From Proteiniphilum sp. (GTDB lineage: Bacteria > Bacteroidota > Bacteroidia > Bacteroidales > Dysgonomonadaceae): a stretch of 15,069 bases of DNA. The position numbers and the translations under genes were made by a program. Positions 7,094 through 14,301 of the stretch are shown here, one piece after another; the first letter of the stretch is position 1, and each line of letters begins with the position of its first letter. Below the pieces are notes generated by a model. The model was given only the letters and a program-made list of their open reading frames with translations. It was not told where the DNA came from and did not search any database. The DNA lies in contig JAAYFB010000139.1 of NCBI GenBank assembly GCA_012728465.1, positions 1 through 15,069 of the forward strand, written 5' to 3'.

Positions 7094-8152
7094 CTAAATT
7101 TTTATGGTTCTTCCTTCTTTACTGCTTTGGAAGGCTATTTCAATAATCTTCATCACATTGCGTGCCTCTTCCGGTTTCACTGCCAATTCGTTCTTTCCCC
7201 AAATAGCATCACGCACGTTCGCAAAATATTCGCGATAGTCGCCATGTTCGCTCTCTACCTTGCCTTCAATTTTTACCCCTTTATAATCAACATTAATGGT
7301 GCCCCAAATATTTTCTGGCTCACGACCCCAATCCGCTGTGTTGGGTATTGCACCTGCATTTAGGGTTGCTTCTTGTACGTCTAATCCATACTTAATGTAA
7401 GATCCATTCATCCCATGAAGCATAAATGTGGGTCCAGGTATTTTGCAAATCATCCCAGACTTTAGCACAGCTGTGAGTTTTGGATAATGAAGTCTAACAT
7501 CAAACTGATCGTCAGCCTTGGCCCATTCGCGTTGCGAAGTAATTTCGGCAGTTACTGCCTCTGGCATTCCAAAGAACCAAAGAGCCTGATCTATAAGATG
7601 CGAACCCAAATCGTAAAAAATTCCAGAACCTGGAAGTGCCTCTTCGCGCCAAGCTCCACTTGGTCTAGCTTCGGGTCTGTATCTATCAAAATGTGTTTCG
7701 TAAGCAACCACGTCGCCTAGCATGCCTGAGTCCAAAAGTTTTTTAACAGTTTTAGTGTCACTAGTGAAACGTCGGTTGTGATACACTGTAAGTATAAGTT
7801 TTTTGTCTTTGGCTAATGCTAATAGCTCGTCTGCTTCTTCAACCGATACTGTAAATGGTTTTTCTACAATAACATGCTTCCCAGCATTCAGCGCCTCTTT
7901 TGCCCATCTAAAATGATCGGTGTTGGGAGAAGTTACGATAACCAAGTCTATGTCTTTGTTGTCAATAATTTGCTGACCCCCTGGTACTACTAGTGTAGAT
8001 GGGTACCTATTGTTTACCATCTTGATGCTATTAGGATTTGATGTGCTAATACTTGTTAGCTCATATCCATCTACCACATCTACAAAGGGGGCATGAAAAA
8101 CTCTGCCCGATAATCCATAACCTATAATACCTGTACGAATAATGTTTGACAT
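7094..8152 (-). CDS. Gfo/Idh/MocA family NAD(P)-dependent oxidoreductase, YdgJ/YvaA-like
   Basis: A 352-residue cytoplasmic dehydrogenase of the glucose-fructose oxidoreductase/inositol dehydrogenase/MocA superfamily. Seen: the N-terminal Rossmann nucleotide-binding motif GYGLSG (11-16), followed by RVFHAPF, a pattern typical of the YdgJ/YvaA (IolW) subgroup; SPNTDH (75-80), a cofactor-contact region; EKPF (97-100), carrying the family's conserved Lys; and DLGSHLID (181-188), with the His/Asp of the substrate site. The length is normal. Some members of this subgroup (YvaA/IolW of B. subtilis) reduce or oxidise scyllo-inositol with NADP, but the substrate here cannot be deduced and no inositol genes adjoin it. 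The stop is TAG. It is monocistronic: its own promoter lies upstream and a strong terminator follows. Convergent with rdgB. Confidence 0.92.
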   Translation of the reverse strand: MSNIIRTGIIGYGLSGRVFHAPFVDVVDGYELTSISTSNPNSIKMVNNRYPSTLVVPGGQQIIDNKDIDLVIVTSPNTDHFRWAKEALNAGKHVIVEKPFTVSVEEADELLALAKDKKLILTVYHNRRFTSDTKTVKKLLDSGMLGDVVAYETHFDRYRPEARPSGAWREEALPGSGIFYDLGSHLIDQALWFFGMPEAVTAEITSQREWAKADDQFDVRLHYPKLTAVLKSGMICKIPGPTFMLHGMNGSYIKYGLDVQEATLNAGAIPNTADWGREPENIWGTINVDYKGVKIEGKVESEHGDYREYFANVRDAIWGKNELAVKPEEARNVMKIIEIAFQSSKEGRTIKI

Positions 8153-8182
8153 AATTTAATAATTTAAAAAGATTTATATATT

Positions 8183-8213
8183 CAAAGATAATGATTTAAA
8201 TTGTGAAATGAAA
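8183..8213 (-). promoter_or_regulatory. Bacteroidetes-type promoter for the Gfo/Idh gene
   Basis: On the minus strand, TATCTTTG (8190 down to 8183) matches the Bacteroidetes -7 element TAnnTTTG exactly. A TTTC (one mismatch to TTTG) lies 19 bp upstream at 8213-8210. The -7 box is 30 bp from the ATG, giving a short leader. Confidence 0.65.
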
Positions 8214-8316
8214 CGTTTGCTAACTTAAATTGGGATGTGGTAATGGTTGAGGTCTCTGATTGCGGTTAAGTATTAGATATGATGGTTTTTGATAGTTATG
8301 TGTTTGTGTTGAGAAA

Positions 8317-8352
8317 TAACAAAATGTGAGGGAGCGTTGGTCTCTCCCTCAC
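8317..8352 (-). terminator. Intrinsic terminator of the proline dehydrogenase gene
   Basis: GTGAGGGAG (8326-8334) and CTCCCTCAC (8344-8352) form a perfect, G+C-rich 9-bp stem with a 9-nt loop. On the minus strand the stem is followed by ATTTTGTTATTT. It sits 14 bp beyond the stop codon at 8367. No T-tract follows on the plus strand, so it acts in one direction. Confidence 0.8.
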
Positions 8353-8366
8353 TATGACGAATAAAT

Positions 8367-9554
8367 TTATTTATCTTTTTTTCTTCTCTGGATCTCTTTT
8401 TCAATCAAGATTAGCTCCCTGCTCGATTGCCCTTTCACCGAAGAGTTTTCCTCCGCTCGCCTAAATAGGTATGGCATCATCGTTCTTACTTCACCATATG
8501 GGACATATTTCACTACGTTGTATCCTCTCTCTGCTAGGTTGTAGGTTATGTGATCACTCATCCCGTACAATTGTGAGAAATATATTGAAGGATGATTGTG
8601 AGGAATATCGTGTTCATCCATAAGTGTAGCAAGTAGTTGCGAGCTATTCTCGTTGTGAGTGGCAACCATAAAGTTTATTGTGTCAAGGTGCTTGATAAAA
8701 TAACGGATGATATCATCGAAATCTTTGTCAGTAGCAATTTTATCAGAATGTATGGGTGATTTGTATCCAATATTGTTAGCTCTTTCTCGCTCAATTTCCA
8801 TGTATGCACCTCTCACTATCTTCAATCCAAACTTAAAACCTTTCTCAAGCGATATCCTGTGATGCTCCTTAAGTCGATGAATAGAGTCGTGCCTATACAT
8901 TTGGTAAGTATTCTGAACAATGGGCTTCTCTTTATTATATTTCTCCATCATTTCCATAACTATGTCATCCAATACGGGTTGAATCCACGAGTGTTCTGCA
9001 TCAATAAGTACGGGTACACCTAGTTCGTAGCCCCGTTTAAAAATGGCATCCACTCTTTCGTATATGCGTTCGAATTCTTCATCCTCCTCATCAGTAATTT
9101 CTACTTTGTCGCTAATTTTTGCAAGTAGCTCAAAACGACCAATACCCGTAATTTTGAATGCACTAAAGGGAACATTTTTATTATTTTTGGCAAACTTTAT
9201 TGTTCTTATTACCTCTTTGCAAGTAGCATCAAAGAGTTCGTCTTTCTCCTCACCTTCCACAGCAAAGTCAAGGATCGTCCCAACATTGCGCTGCGCCAAT
9301 TTGTTTATAGTGTTGGCACAATCGGAAATAGATGTGCCACCCACAAAATGCCTGTATAATGTTTTGCGAATAATCCATCCGATGGGTAGATGAAGCGCAA
9401 AGGCAAAATTTACCGCATGTTTTCCTAGTCTCACTATCGAGCTATTGTTCATCACCTTAAAAAGCATATGAGCTTCGCGTAGCTCAGAGTTTGTTTTGTT
9501 TCTGAATGCAATTTCAGAGTTGCTGAAATTTATGTTTGTCTTAATTTCGTGCAT
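8367..9554 (-). CDS. Proline dehydrogenase (FAD-dependent, monofunctional)
   Basis: Oxidises L-proline to delta-1-pyrroline-5-carboxylate (P5C), passing electrons through FAD to the quinone pool; probably peripheral at the inner membrane. The 395 residues form a single PRODH-type beta/alpha barrel without the P5C dehydrogenase half found in PutA. Seen: DAEHSW (185-190), KIVRGAYMEIERERA (245-259), ATHN (298-301), FSQLYGMSDHI (326-336), and YVPYGEVRTMMPYLFRRAEE (350-369), in which the paired Arg365-Arg366 is the expected anchor for the substrate carboxylate. All are hallmarks of the PutA/PRODH family. It starts with ATG at 9554, with no SD. The divergent neighbour, 259 bp away, is pruA, which takes the product to glutamate, so the two probably act and are regulated together. 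Gene naming varies (putA, fadM, prodh), so no symbol is given. Confidence 0.95.
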   Translation of the reverse strand: MHEIKTNINFSNSEIAFRNKTNSELREAHMLFKVMNNSSIVRLGKHAVNFAFALHLPIGWIIRKTLYRHFVGGTSISDCANTINKLAQRNVGTILDFAVEGEEKDELFDATCKEVIRTIKFAKNNKNVPFSAFKITGIGRFELLAKISDKVEITDEEDEEFERIYERVDAIFKRGYELGVPVLIDAEHSWIQPVLDDIVMEMMEKYNKEKPIVQNTYQMYRHDSIHRLKEHHRISLEKGFKFGLKIVRGAYMEIERERANNIGYKSPIHSDKIATDKDFDDIIRYFIKHLDTINFMVATHNENSSQLLATLMDEHDIPHNHPSIYFSQLYGMSDHITYNLAERGYNVVKYVPYGEVRTMMPYLFRRAEENSSVKGQSSRELILIEKEIQRRKKDK

Positions 9555-9581
9555 AATAATATTAAAGTGTTAGATTTTACA

Positions 9582-9589
9582 CAAAAATA
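9582..9589 (-). promoter_or_regulatory. Possible -7 element for proline dehydrogenase
   Basis: The minus strand reads TATTTTTG (9589 down to 9582), which fits TAnnTTTG and lies 27 bp before the ATG. I see no TTTG at the expected -33 distance, so the assignment is weak. Confidence 0.35.
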
Positions 9590-9736
9590 TAATTTAATTT
9601 GAATTAAACTGCTTTATCTTACAAGTTTATTTCAAATGCAAGCTTTATGGCATAAAAAATACAAAATATTTGTAGGCTCTATCTTACTTTAGGTTGTTAA
9701 ATTGGATTTCGGATAGTTTAATATCAAATAATAGGT

Positions 9737-9766
9737 TTTGTAATTCTCTTTTTTTGTGTAGATTTG
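9737..9766 (+). promoter_or_regulatory. Bacteroidetes-type promoter for pruA
   Basis: TTTG at 9737-9740, an 18-bp spacer, then TAGATTTG at 9759-9766 fit the -33 TTTG / -7 TAnnTTTG consensus. The expected transcription start is near 9772, which leaves a leader of roughly 40 nt before the pruA ATG. Confidence 0.65.
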
Positions 9767-9813
9767 TACTAATCATTGTAATATTCATAAACCATTAAAA
9801 TACTATTTGACTT

Positions 9814-11445
9814 ATGCCAAAAGGAATTTATAGATTGCCTAAAATTGCAAATGAACCTGTATTGAGCTATGCTCCGGGTACACAAGAAAGGAAAGCTCTT
9901 CAATTAAAGCTTGCTGAACTAAATAAAGGTGGTTTGGACTTACCTATGATAATAGGTGGTAAAGAAGTGCGTACAAATAACCTGATCGATATTCGCCCTC
10001 CGCACAATCATAAAAATGTTTTAGGGCATTATCATCAAGGAGATAAGAGCCACGTTGAAATGGCTATTGATGCAGCACTTAGTGCAAAGCCTGCATGGGA
10101 GGCTATGAATTGGGAAAGTCGTGCTGCAATTTTTTTGAAAGCAGCTGATCTTATTGCTGGACCGTACCGTGCTGAATTTAATGCGGTAACTATGATTGGA
10201 CAATCCAAAAATGCTTTTCAATCAGAAATAGATGCAGTATGCGAATTGGTTGATTTCTATCGCTACAATGTGAAAAACATGTACGATATGTATGCCATGC
10301 AACCAAGTTCATCGGCTGGTGTGTGGAATCGTACCGTGTGGCGTCCGTTAGAGGGATTTGTATTCGCACTCACTCCGTTCAACTTTACTGCTATAGCTGC
10401 CAACTTAGGTGCAGCTCCTGCACTTATGGGAAACACTGTAGTGTGGAAGCCATCTAAAACTGCTGCTTATTCAGCTAGTCTTATTATGAGAGTACTTAAA
10501 GAGGCTGGATTGCCAGATGGGGTTATTAACCTCGTGTATGTGGGAGGTCGTGAAGCTGCTGATGTAATATTCAATCATCGTGATTTTGCGGGGCTTCACT
10601 TCACTGGTTCAACGGGTGTATTTAATGGTATGTGGAAAACAATTGCAGGTAATATGGAAAAATATAAATCGTATCCACGCATAGTTGGAGAAACAGGTGG
10701 TAAGGATTATGTTTTTGCAGACCATACAGCCAATCCTAAGCAAGTGGCCACTGCACTTACCCGTGGTTCTTTTGAGTATCAGGGTCAAAAATGTTCGGCA
10801 GCATCTCGTGCATATATTCCTTCAAATATTTGGGAAGATGTGAAAAAATATCTTGGTGAAGATATTGCAAAAATAAAAACAGGTCCAGTTGATGACTTCA
10901 CCAACTTTGTTAATGCGGTGATTGATGAGGATTCATTTGACAAGCTATCTAAAGTAATTGATGATGTGAAAACATCTTCGGATGCCGAAATAATATTCGG
11001 TGGTACTTACGACAAATCTGAAGGGTATTTTATTCACCCAACTGTTATTCTAGCCAAAAAAGCTGATTTTTATACAATGAAGGAAGAACTGTTTGGACCA
11101 ATTCTCACAATATATATATATGAGCCTGAGAAAATGGATGAAACAATGGAGATATTAGACAAAACTACAGACTACGCTCTTACAGGAGCTATCTTCTCGT
11201 CAGATAGATACAATATCGAGCATATGACTACTGCCTTGATGCATACTGCTGGCAACTTCTACATTAATGATAAGCCTACTGGTGCAGTTGTAGATCAACA
11301 ACCATTTGGTGGTGGTCGTGGCTCGGGCACTAATGATAAGGCTGGCTCTATCTTCAATTTATTGAGATGGGTGTCACCACAAACTATCAAAGAGACATTC
11401 GTTACGCCTACAGATTATATGTATCCAAATTTCTTGGAAGACTAA
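9814..11445 (+). CDS. pruA: L-glutamate gamma-semialdehyde (1-pyrroline-5-carboxylate) dehydrogenase
   Basis: Oxidises glutamate-5-semialdehyde, the open form of P5C, to glutamate with NAD+, the second step of proline catabolism in the cytoplasm. The 543-residue protein matches the eukaryote-like ALDH4A1 group of P5C dehydrogenases in length and in its opening (N-terminal YAPGTQERKALQ). Seen: TPFNFTA (187-193) with the oxyanion Asn190, WKPSKTA (211-217) for NAD binding, FTGSTGVF (263-270), the general-base Glu293 in VGETGGKDY, the catalytic Cys327 in YQGQKCSAASR, ELFGPILTIY, and the C-terminal QQPFGGGRGSGTN substrate-anchor loop. All key residues are intact. It is transcribed divergently from proline dehydrogenase from a recognisable promoter and ends at a strong terminator, so it is monocistronic. 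The ATG has no SD. Confidence 0.97.
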   Translation: MPKGIYRLPKIANEPVLSYAPGTQERKALQLKLAELNKGGLDLPMIIGGKEVRTNNLIDIRPPHNHKNVLGHYHQGDKSHVEMAIDAALSAKPAWEAMNWESRAAIFLKAADLIAGPYRAEFNAVTMIGQSKNAFQSEIDAVCELVDFYRYNVKNMYDMYAMQPSSSAGVWNRTVWRPLEGFVFALTPFNFTAIAANLGAAPALMGNTVVWKPSKTAAYSASLIMRVLKEAGLPDGVINLVYVGGREAADVIFNHRDFAGLHFTGSTGVFNGMWKTIAGNMEKYKSYPRIVGETGGKDYVFADHTANPKQVATALTRGSFEYQGQKCSAASRAYIPSNIWEDVKKYLGEDIAKIKTGPVDDFTNFVNAVIDEDSFDKLSKVIDDVKTSSDAEIIFGGTYDKSEGYFIHPTVILAKKADFYTMKEELFGPILTIYIYEPEKMDETMEILDKTTDYALTGAIFSSDRYNIEHMTTALMHTAGNFYINDKPTGAVVDQQPFGGGRGSGTNDKAGSIFNLLRWVSPQTIKETFVTPTDYMYPNFLED

Positions 11446-11467
11446 TTGATGATATTTTATACTAACA

Positions 11468-11514
11468 AAAAACCACCAATAAGAATTGAAGCTCTTTTGG
11501 TGGTTTTTGTTTTT
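11468..11514. terminator. Bidirectional intrinsic terminator between pruA and the U32 gene
   Basis: AAAAACCACCAA (11468-11479) pairs perfectly with TTGGTGGTTTTT (11497-11508), a 12-bp stem with a 17-nt loop. T-runs follow on the plus strand (TTTTTGTTTTT), and the A-rich left flank gives T's on the minus strand. It serves two convergent genes, 22 bp after pruA and 19 bp after the U32 gene. Confidence 0.88.
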
Positions 11515-11533
11515 ATGTTTACTTAGTTTTCAT

Positions 11534-12802
11534 CTATCTTTCATGCGCAGTGCCACGTCTTTCGGCTTTCACCATTTTGTATAGTTGATCATTGGGTCGT
11601 ATCTTCTCTGCCACTTTAATAGAAAAGTTTTCTCCTTTAACAACTTCTTTAACCTGCATAGTATTCACACGCAAATCTTCGGCAGTTAAGAAAATAGCTC
11701 CAGTAGTTGGACCAGTAATTAAAAGCTCCTCACCTTCTTTAATGTTTTGCGCTTCAACTAGGAACTCTGTTACTCCAATATTAGTGAAGTGCTTAATAGC
11801 TTTGCCTACATAAACTTTTCTTTTTGTAGCACCCGATCCATATCTATGTGTCCACTCACCAAGCCTTTGTCCCAAATAATATCCATCCCAGAAACCACGA
11901 TTGAATACTGTTGATAGTTTTTCATCCCATACCGAAATCCTTTCTTCATCGAAAGTGCCATCACAATATGCTTGCACTGCCTCTTTGTAACATGATGTAA
12001 CAAGACGAACATACTCTGGACCTCGAGCACGACCCTCAATCTTGAATACTCGAACACCTGCATCCATCATCTTATTCATAAAGTGGATAGTTTTTAAATC
12101 TTTGTGCGACATGATATATTCATTATCAATATCCAGCTCGATGTCACCATCCTTATCCTTTACAGTATATGCACGACGACATATTTGGTTACAGTCTCCA
12201 CGATTAGCAGAGCGGTCTTTTTCGTGTAAACTTAAATAGCACTTTCCTGAAACAGCCATGCACAAAGCACCATGGCAAAACATTTCGATACGTATTAACT
12301 CGCCCGATGGTCCTTTTATTTCTTGTTCTACGATATCCTTGTATATTGAAGCCACTTGTTCTAGGTTGAGCTCTCGAGCCAATACTGCTACATCAGCAAA
12401 TTGGGCATAAAACTTTAAAGACTCTGTGTTTGTAATATTTAGCTGTGTAGATAAGTGAACTTCAACATTTATGCTGCGTGCATACATCATCACGGCTACA
12501 TCTGATGCTATGATTGCTGAAAGATTTGCCTCCTTAGCGGCATTCACAATCTTGCGCATGAGATCCATATCATTATCATAAATGATAGTGTTGACGGTGA
12601 GGTAGCTTTTCAAGCCATTCTCTTTGCATATTCCCACTATCTTGTGTAAGTCCTCAATTGTGAAGTTGTTTGATGATCGAGCCCGCATATTCAATCCTTC
12701 AATGCCGAAGTATATAGAATCGGCTCCTCCTTGTATTGCTGCCATCAGCGATTCGTAAGAACCAACTGGTGACATAATCTCAAATTCGTTTATATTTCTC
12801 AT
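11534..12802 (-). CDS. Peptidase U32 family protein, probable tRNA/rRNA hydroxylation factor
   Basis: A 422-residue cytoplasmic protein. The PROSITE-type U32 signature E-x-F-x2-G-A-L-C-x4-G-x-C-x-L-S is present in full at 173-191, and Cys residues 176, 181, 188, 204 and 208 form a cluster. In characterised relatives (TrhP/YegQ, RlhA/YdcP) comparable Cys residues are thought to hold an iron-sulfur cluster. The N-terminal half is a TIM-barrel-like domain (MSPVGSYESLMAAIQGGADS..YFG). Despite the 'peptidase' name, E. coli TrhP and B. subtilis YrrN/YrrO function in prephenate-dependent 5-hydroxyuridine formation at tRNA position 34, and RlhA hydroxylates 23S rRNA. The length is close to the YrrO/TrhP type, which is my preferred reading, but substrate choice cannot be settled here. 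Start ATG at 12802 without an SD. Divergent from rpsF, convergent with pruA. Confidence 0.92.
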   Translation of the reverse strand: MRNINEFEIMSPVGSYESLMAAIQGGADSIYFGIEGLNMRARSSNNFTIEDLHKIVGICKENGLKSYLTVNTIIYDNDMDLMRKIVNAAKEANLSAIIASDVAVMMYARSINVEVHLSTQLNITNTESLKFYAQFADVAVLARELNLEQVASIYKDIVEQEIKGPSGELIRIEMFCHGALCMAVSGKCYLSLHEKDRSANRGDCNQICRRAYTVKDKDGDIELDIDNEYIMSHKDLKTIHFMNKMMDAGVRVFKIEGRARGPEYVRLVTSCYKEAVQAYCDGTFDEERISVWDEKLSTVFNRGFWDGYYLGQRLGEWTHRYGSGATKRKVYVGKAIKHFTNIGVTEFLVEAQNIKEGEELLITGPTTGAIFLTAEDLRVNTMQVKEVVKGENFSIKVAEKIRPNDQLYKMVKAERRGTAHER

Positions 12803-12821
12803 CCTGTGATTAATTTTGATG

Positions 12822-12829
12822 CAAAAGTA
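12822..12829 (-). promoter_or_regulatory. Possible -7 element for the U32 gene
   Basis: The minus strand reads TACTTTTG (12829 down to 12822), matching TAnnTTTG, 19 bp before the ATG. The -33 match is poor, and the implied leader is very short (about a dozen nucleotides). Confidence 0.4.
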
Positions 12830-12936
12830 CTACATTTATTCGTGAAAGAAAATGCTTGAGGTCTATATTCGGAGTTGATAGTCCCATTTTTATTGTCGTA
12901 AATGATAATATTATAACCAGTTAAGTGTCAATTTGC

Positions 12937-12967
12937 TTTGTAGTTTATTTTCATTGTTGTATCTTTG
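12937..12967 (+). promoter_or_regulatory. Strong Bacteroidetes-type promoter of the rpsF operon
   Basis: TTTG at 12937-12940, a 19-bp spacer, then TATCTTTG at 12960-12967: both elements match the Bacteroidetes consensus exactly. The expected start of transcription, near 12972-12974, leaves a leader of about 48 nt. That leader opens with a small hairpin (CGAAAA 12973-12978 / TTTTCG 12984-12989). Confidence 0.8.
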
Positions 12968-13021
12968 CAATCCGAAAATTAAGTTTTCGATCTAAATTAT
13001 TAATTATTAATTCATTTGAGT

Positions 13022-13414
13022 ATGAACAATTACGAAACCGTTTTCATTTTGACTCCCGTTTTGTCTGATTCACAGATGAAGGAAGCGGTTGAAAAATTCA
13101 AAACCCTCCTTACTGATCAAGGGGCCGAAATCGTAAACGAAGAAAGCTGGGGATTACGCAAACTTGCATACCCTATTGACAAAAAATCAACTGGCTTTTA
13201 CATCTTTTTAGAGTACAAAGCAGAACCATCAACTATCGACAGACTAGAGGTTAACTTCCGTCGTGACGAGAGAGTTATTCGTTTCTTAACTATTAGGCAA
13301 GATAAATTCATGCTTGAGTATGCTGAGAAAAGAAGACGCAATAAGGGTGCAAAGAAAGAGTCAGCTCCAGTAAAAGAAGCTGAAGAAGTTAAATCAGAAA
13401 ATAAGGAGGACTAA
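13022..13414 (+). CDS. rpsF: Small ribosomal subunit protein bS6
   Basis: A 30S platform protein that binds 16S rRNA as a heterodimer with bS18. The N-terminus [16 protein letters not shown], the [21 protein letters not shown] core (about residues 44-64) and [13 protein letters not shown] (about 81-93) are characteristic. A charged Lys/Glu-rich tail follows after about residue 105, common in Bacteroidetes. The ATG at 13022 gives 130 residues and is preferred over an in-frame TTG six bases earlier. It is the first gene of rpsF-rpsR-rplI, with 4 bp between its stop and rpsR. The SD of rpsR lies inside its last codons, so translation of the two genes may be coupled. Its own upstream region has no real SD. 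Confidence 0.97.
   Translation: MNNYETVFILTPVLSDSQMKEAVEKFKTLLTDQGAEIVNEESWGLRKLAYPIDKKSTGFYIFLEYKAEPSTIDRLEVNFRRDERVIRFLTIRQDKFMLEYAEKRRRNKGAKKESAPVKEAEEVKSENKED
13403..13409 (+). promoter_or_regulatory. Consensus Shine-Dalgarno sequence of rpsR
   Basis: AAGGAGG sits inside the end of rpsF and is followed by a 9-nt spacer to the rpsR ATG. It is complementary to the CCUCCUU anti-SD of 16S rRNA. Most other starts in this window have no such site, which makes it unusual. Confidence 0.85.
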
Positions 13415-13418
13415 TAAA

Positions 13419-13685
13419 ATGGCAAAACAATCAGAAATTAGATATTTGACTCCAGTTTCGGTAGATATTAAAAAGAAGAAATATTGTCGTTTTCAAAAAA
13501 ATGGTATCAAGTACATTGACTACAAAGATCCTGAATTCTTGAAAAAGTTCTTAAACGAACAAGGCAAAATTCTTCCACGTAGAATTACTGGAACATCACT
13601 TAAGTTTCAACGTCGTATTGCGCAAGCAGTTAAAAGAGCTCGTCATATAGCTTTGTTACCATACGTAACCGATTTAATGAAATAA
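13419..13685 (+). CDS. rpsR: Small ribosomal subunit protein bS18
   Basis: A 30S platform protein, partner of bS6, close to the 3' end of 16S rRNA. The 88 residues include the typical blocks [20 protein letters not shown] (19-38), [16 protein letters not shown] and [13 protein letters not shown]. The single Cys in YCRF is in the usual place. It starts 4 bp after rpsF and ends 16 bp before rplI. It is preceded by a perfect SD, in contrast to neighbouring genes. In Flavobacterium johnsoniae, bS21, bS18 and bS6 are reported to cover the anti-SD, so an SD in front of a gene for one of these proteins invites a feedback model (see findings). Confidence 0.98.
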   Translation: MAKQSEIRYLTPVSVDIKKKKYCRFQKNGIKYIDYKDPEFLKKFLNEQGKILPRRITGTSLKFQRRIAQAVKRARHIALLPYVTDLMK

Positions 13686-13687
13686 TA

Positions 13688-13694
13688 AAGGAGG
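13688..13694 (+). promoter_or_regulatory. Consensus Shine-Dalgarno sequence of rplI
   Basis: AAGGAGG lies in the 16-bp rpsR-rplI gap, with a 7-nt spacer to the rplI ATG. It is a complete match to the anti-SD at ideal spacing and, with the rpsR site, one of only two clear SD sites seen in this window. Confidence 0.85.
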
Positions 13695-13701
13695 AAAAGA
13701 A

Positions 13702-14145
13702 ATGGAAGTTATCTTGAGAGAAGATGTAGCAAACTTAGGCTACAAAGATGATATCGTTAATGTAAAGAAAGGATATGCTCGCAATTATCTTATTCCACAA
13801 GGCAAAGCGATTATAGCAACAGAGTCAGCAAAGAAAGTTCTTGCTGAAAATCAAAGACAACGTGCACACAAAATTGCACAAATAAAAGCTGATGCTGTAG
13901 AACTTGCAGCTAAAATGGAAGGTATATCTCTTACAATTGGCGCAAAAACAAGTACTTCAGGTACTATCTTTGGATCTGTAACAAACATTCAAATTGCAGA
14001 AGCACTAAAAGAAAAAGGTTTTGAAGTAGAAAGAAAGATTATCGAAATTAAAGATTCAGTTAAAGAAGTTGGTAGCTATGTAGCTATCGCTAAGCTTCAC
14101 AAAGAAGTTTCAGTAGAGATTCCTTTTGAAGTGGTTGCTGAATAA
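13702..14145 (+). CDS. rplI: Large ribosomal subunit protein bL9
   Basis: A 50S protein that binds at the base of the L1 stalk with its N-terminal domain and reaches across the ribosome surface through a long helix. The 147 residues are normal. Seen: the N-terminal domain [20 protein letters not shown], then [17 protein letters not shown] with the conserved GYARN-LIP motif (about 24-34); an Ala/Lys/Gln-rich connecting helix about 42-75; and a C-terminal domain with [16 protein letters not shown] (about 87-102). It is the last gene of the rpsF operon and is followed by an intrinsic terminator. The strong SD suggests efficient independent initiation. Confidence 0.98.
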   Translation: MEVILREDVANLGYKDDIVNVKKGYARNYLIPQGKAIIATESAKKVLAENQRQRAHKIAQIKADAVELAAKMEGISLTIGAKTSTSGTIFGSVTNIQIAEALKEKGFEVERKIIEIKDSVKEVGSYVAIAKLHKEVSVEIPFEVVAE

Positions 14146-14169
14146 TTTGATTAGCACACACATATTGAT

Positions 14170-14208
14170 AAAAAGCCCTGAGAGTAATCTTGGGGCTTTT
14201 TTATTTTG
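14170..14208 (+). terminator. Intrinsic terminator of the rpsF-rpsR-rplI operon
   Basis: AAAAAGCCC (14170-14178) pairs with GGGCTTTTT (14193-14201), a perfect 9-bp stem, followed by TATTTTG. It begins 25 bp after the rplI stop. Confidence 0.9.
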
Positions 14209-14301
14209 TAGTAAACTTACCTCACTATCCTTAAGAATACCAATAACAAACAAATACTTAGCTCTAACTGTTAAAAGAGGCATAATACAAAAACTATAAT
14301 T

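Noticed and set aside
9660-9674. Near-palindrome ACAAAATATTTGT in the proline dehydrogenase-pruA gap as an operator
   Set aside because: It has one extra base that breaks the symmetry, and is easily produced by A+T-rich sequence.
13016-13021. TTG start six bases before the rpsF ATG
   Set aside because: ATG 13022 gives the canonical bS6 N-terminus [10 protein letters not shown]; the two additional residues have no support.
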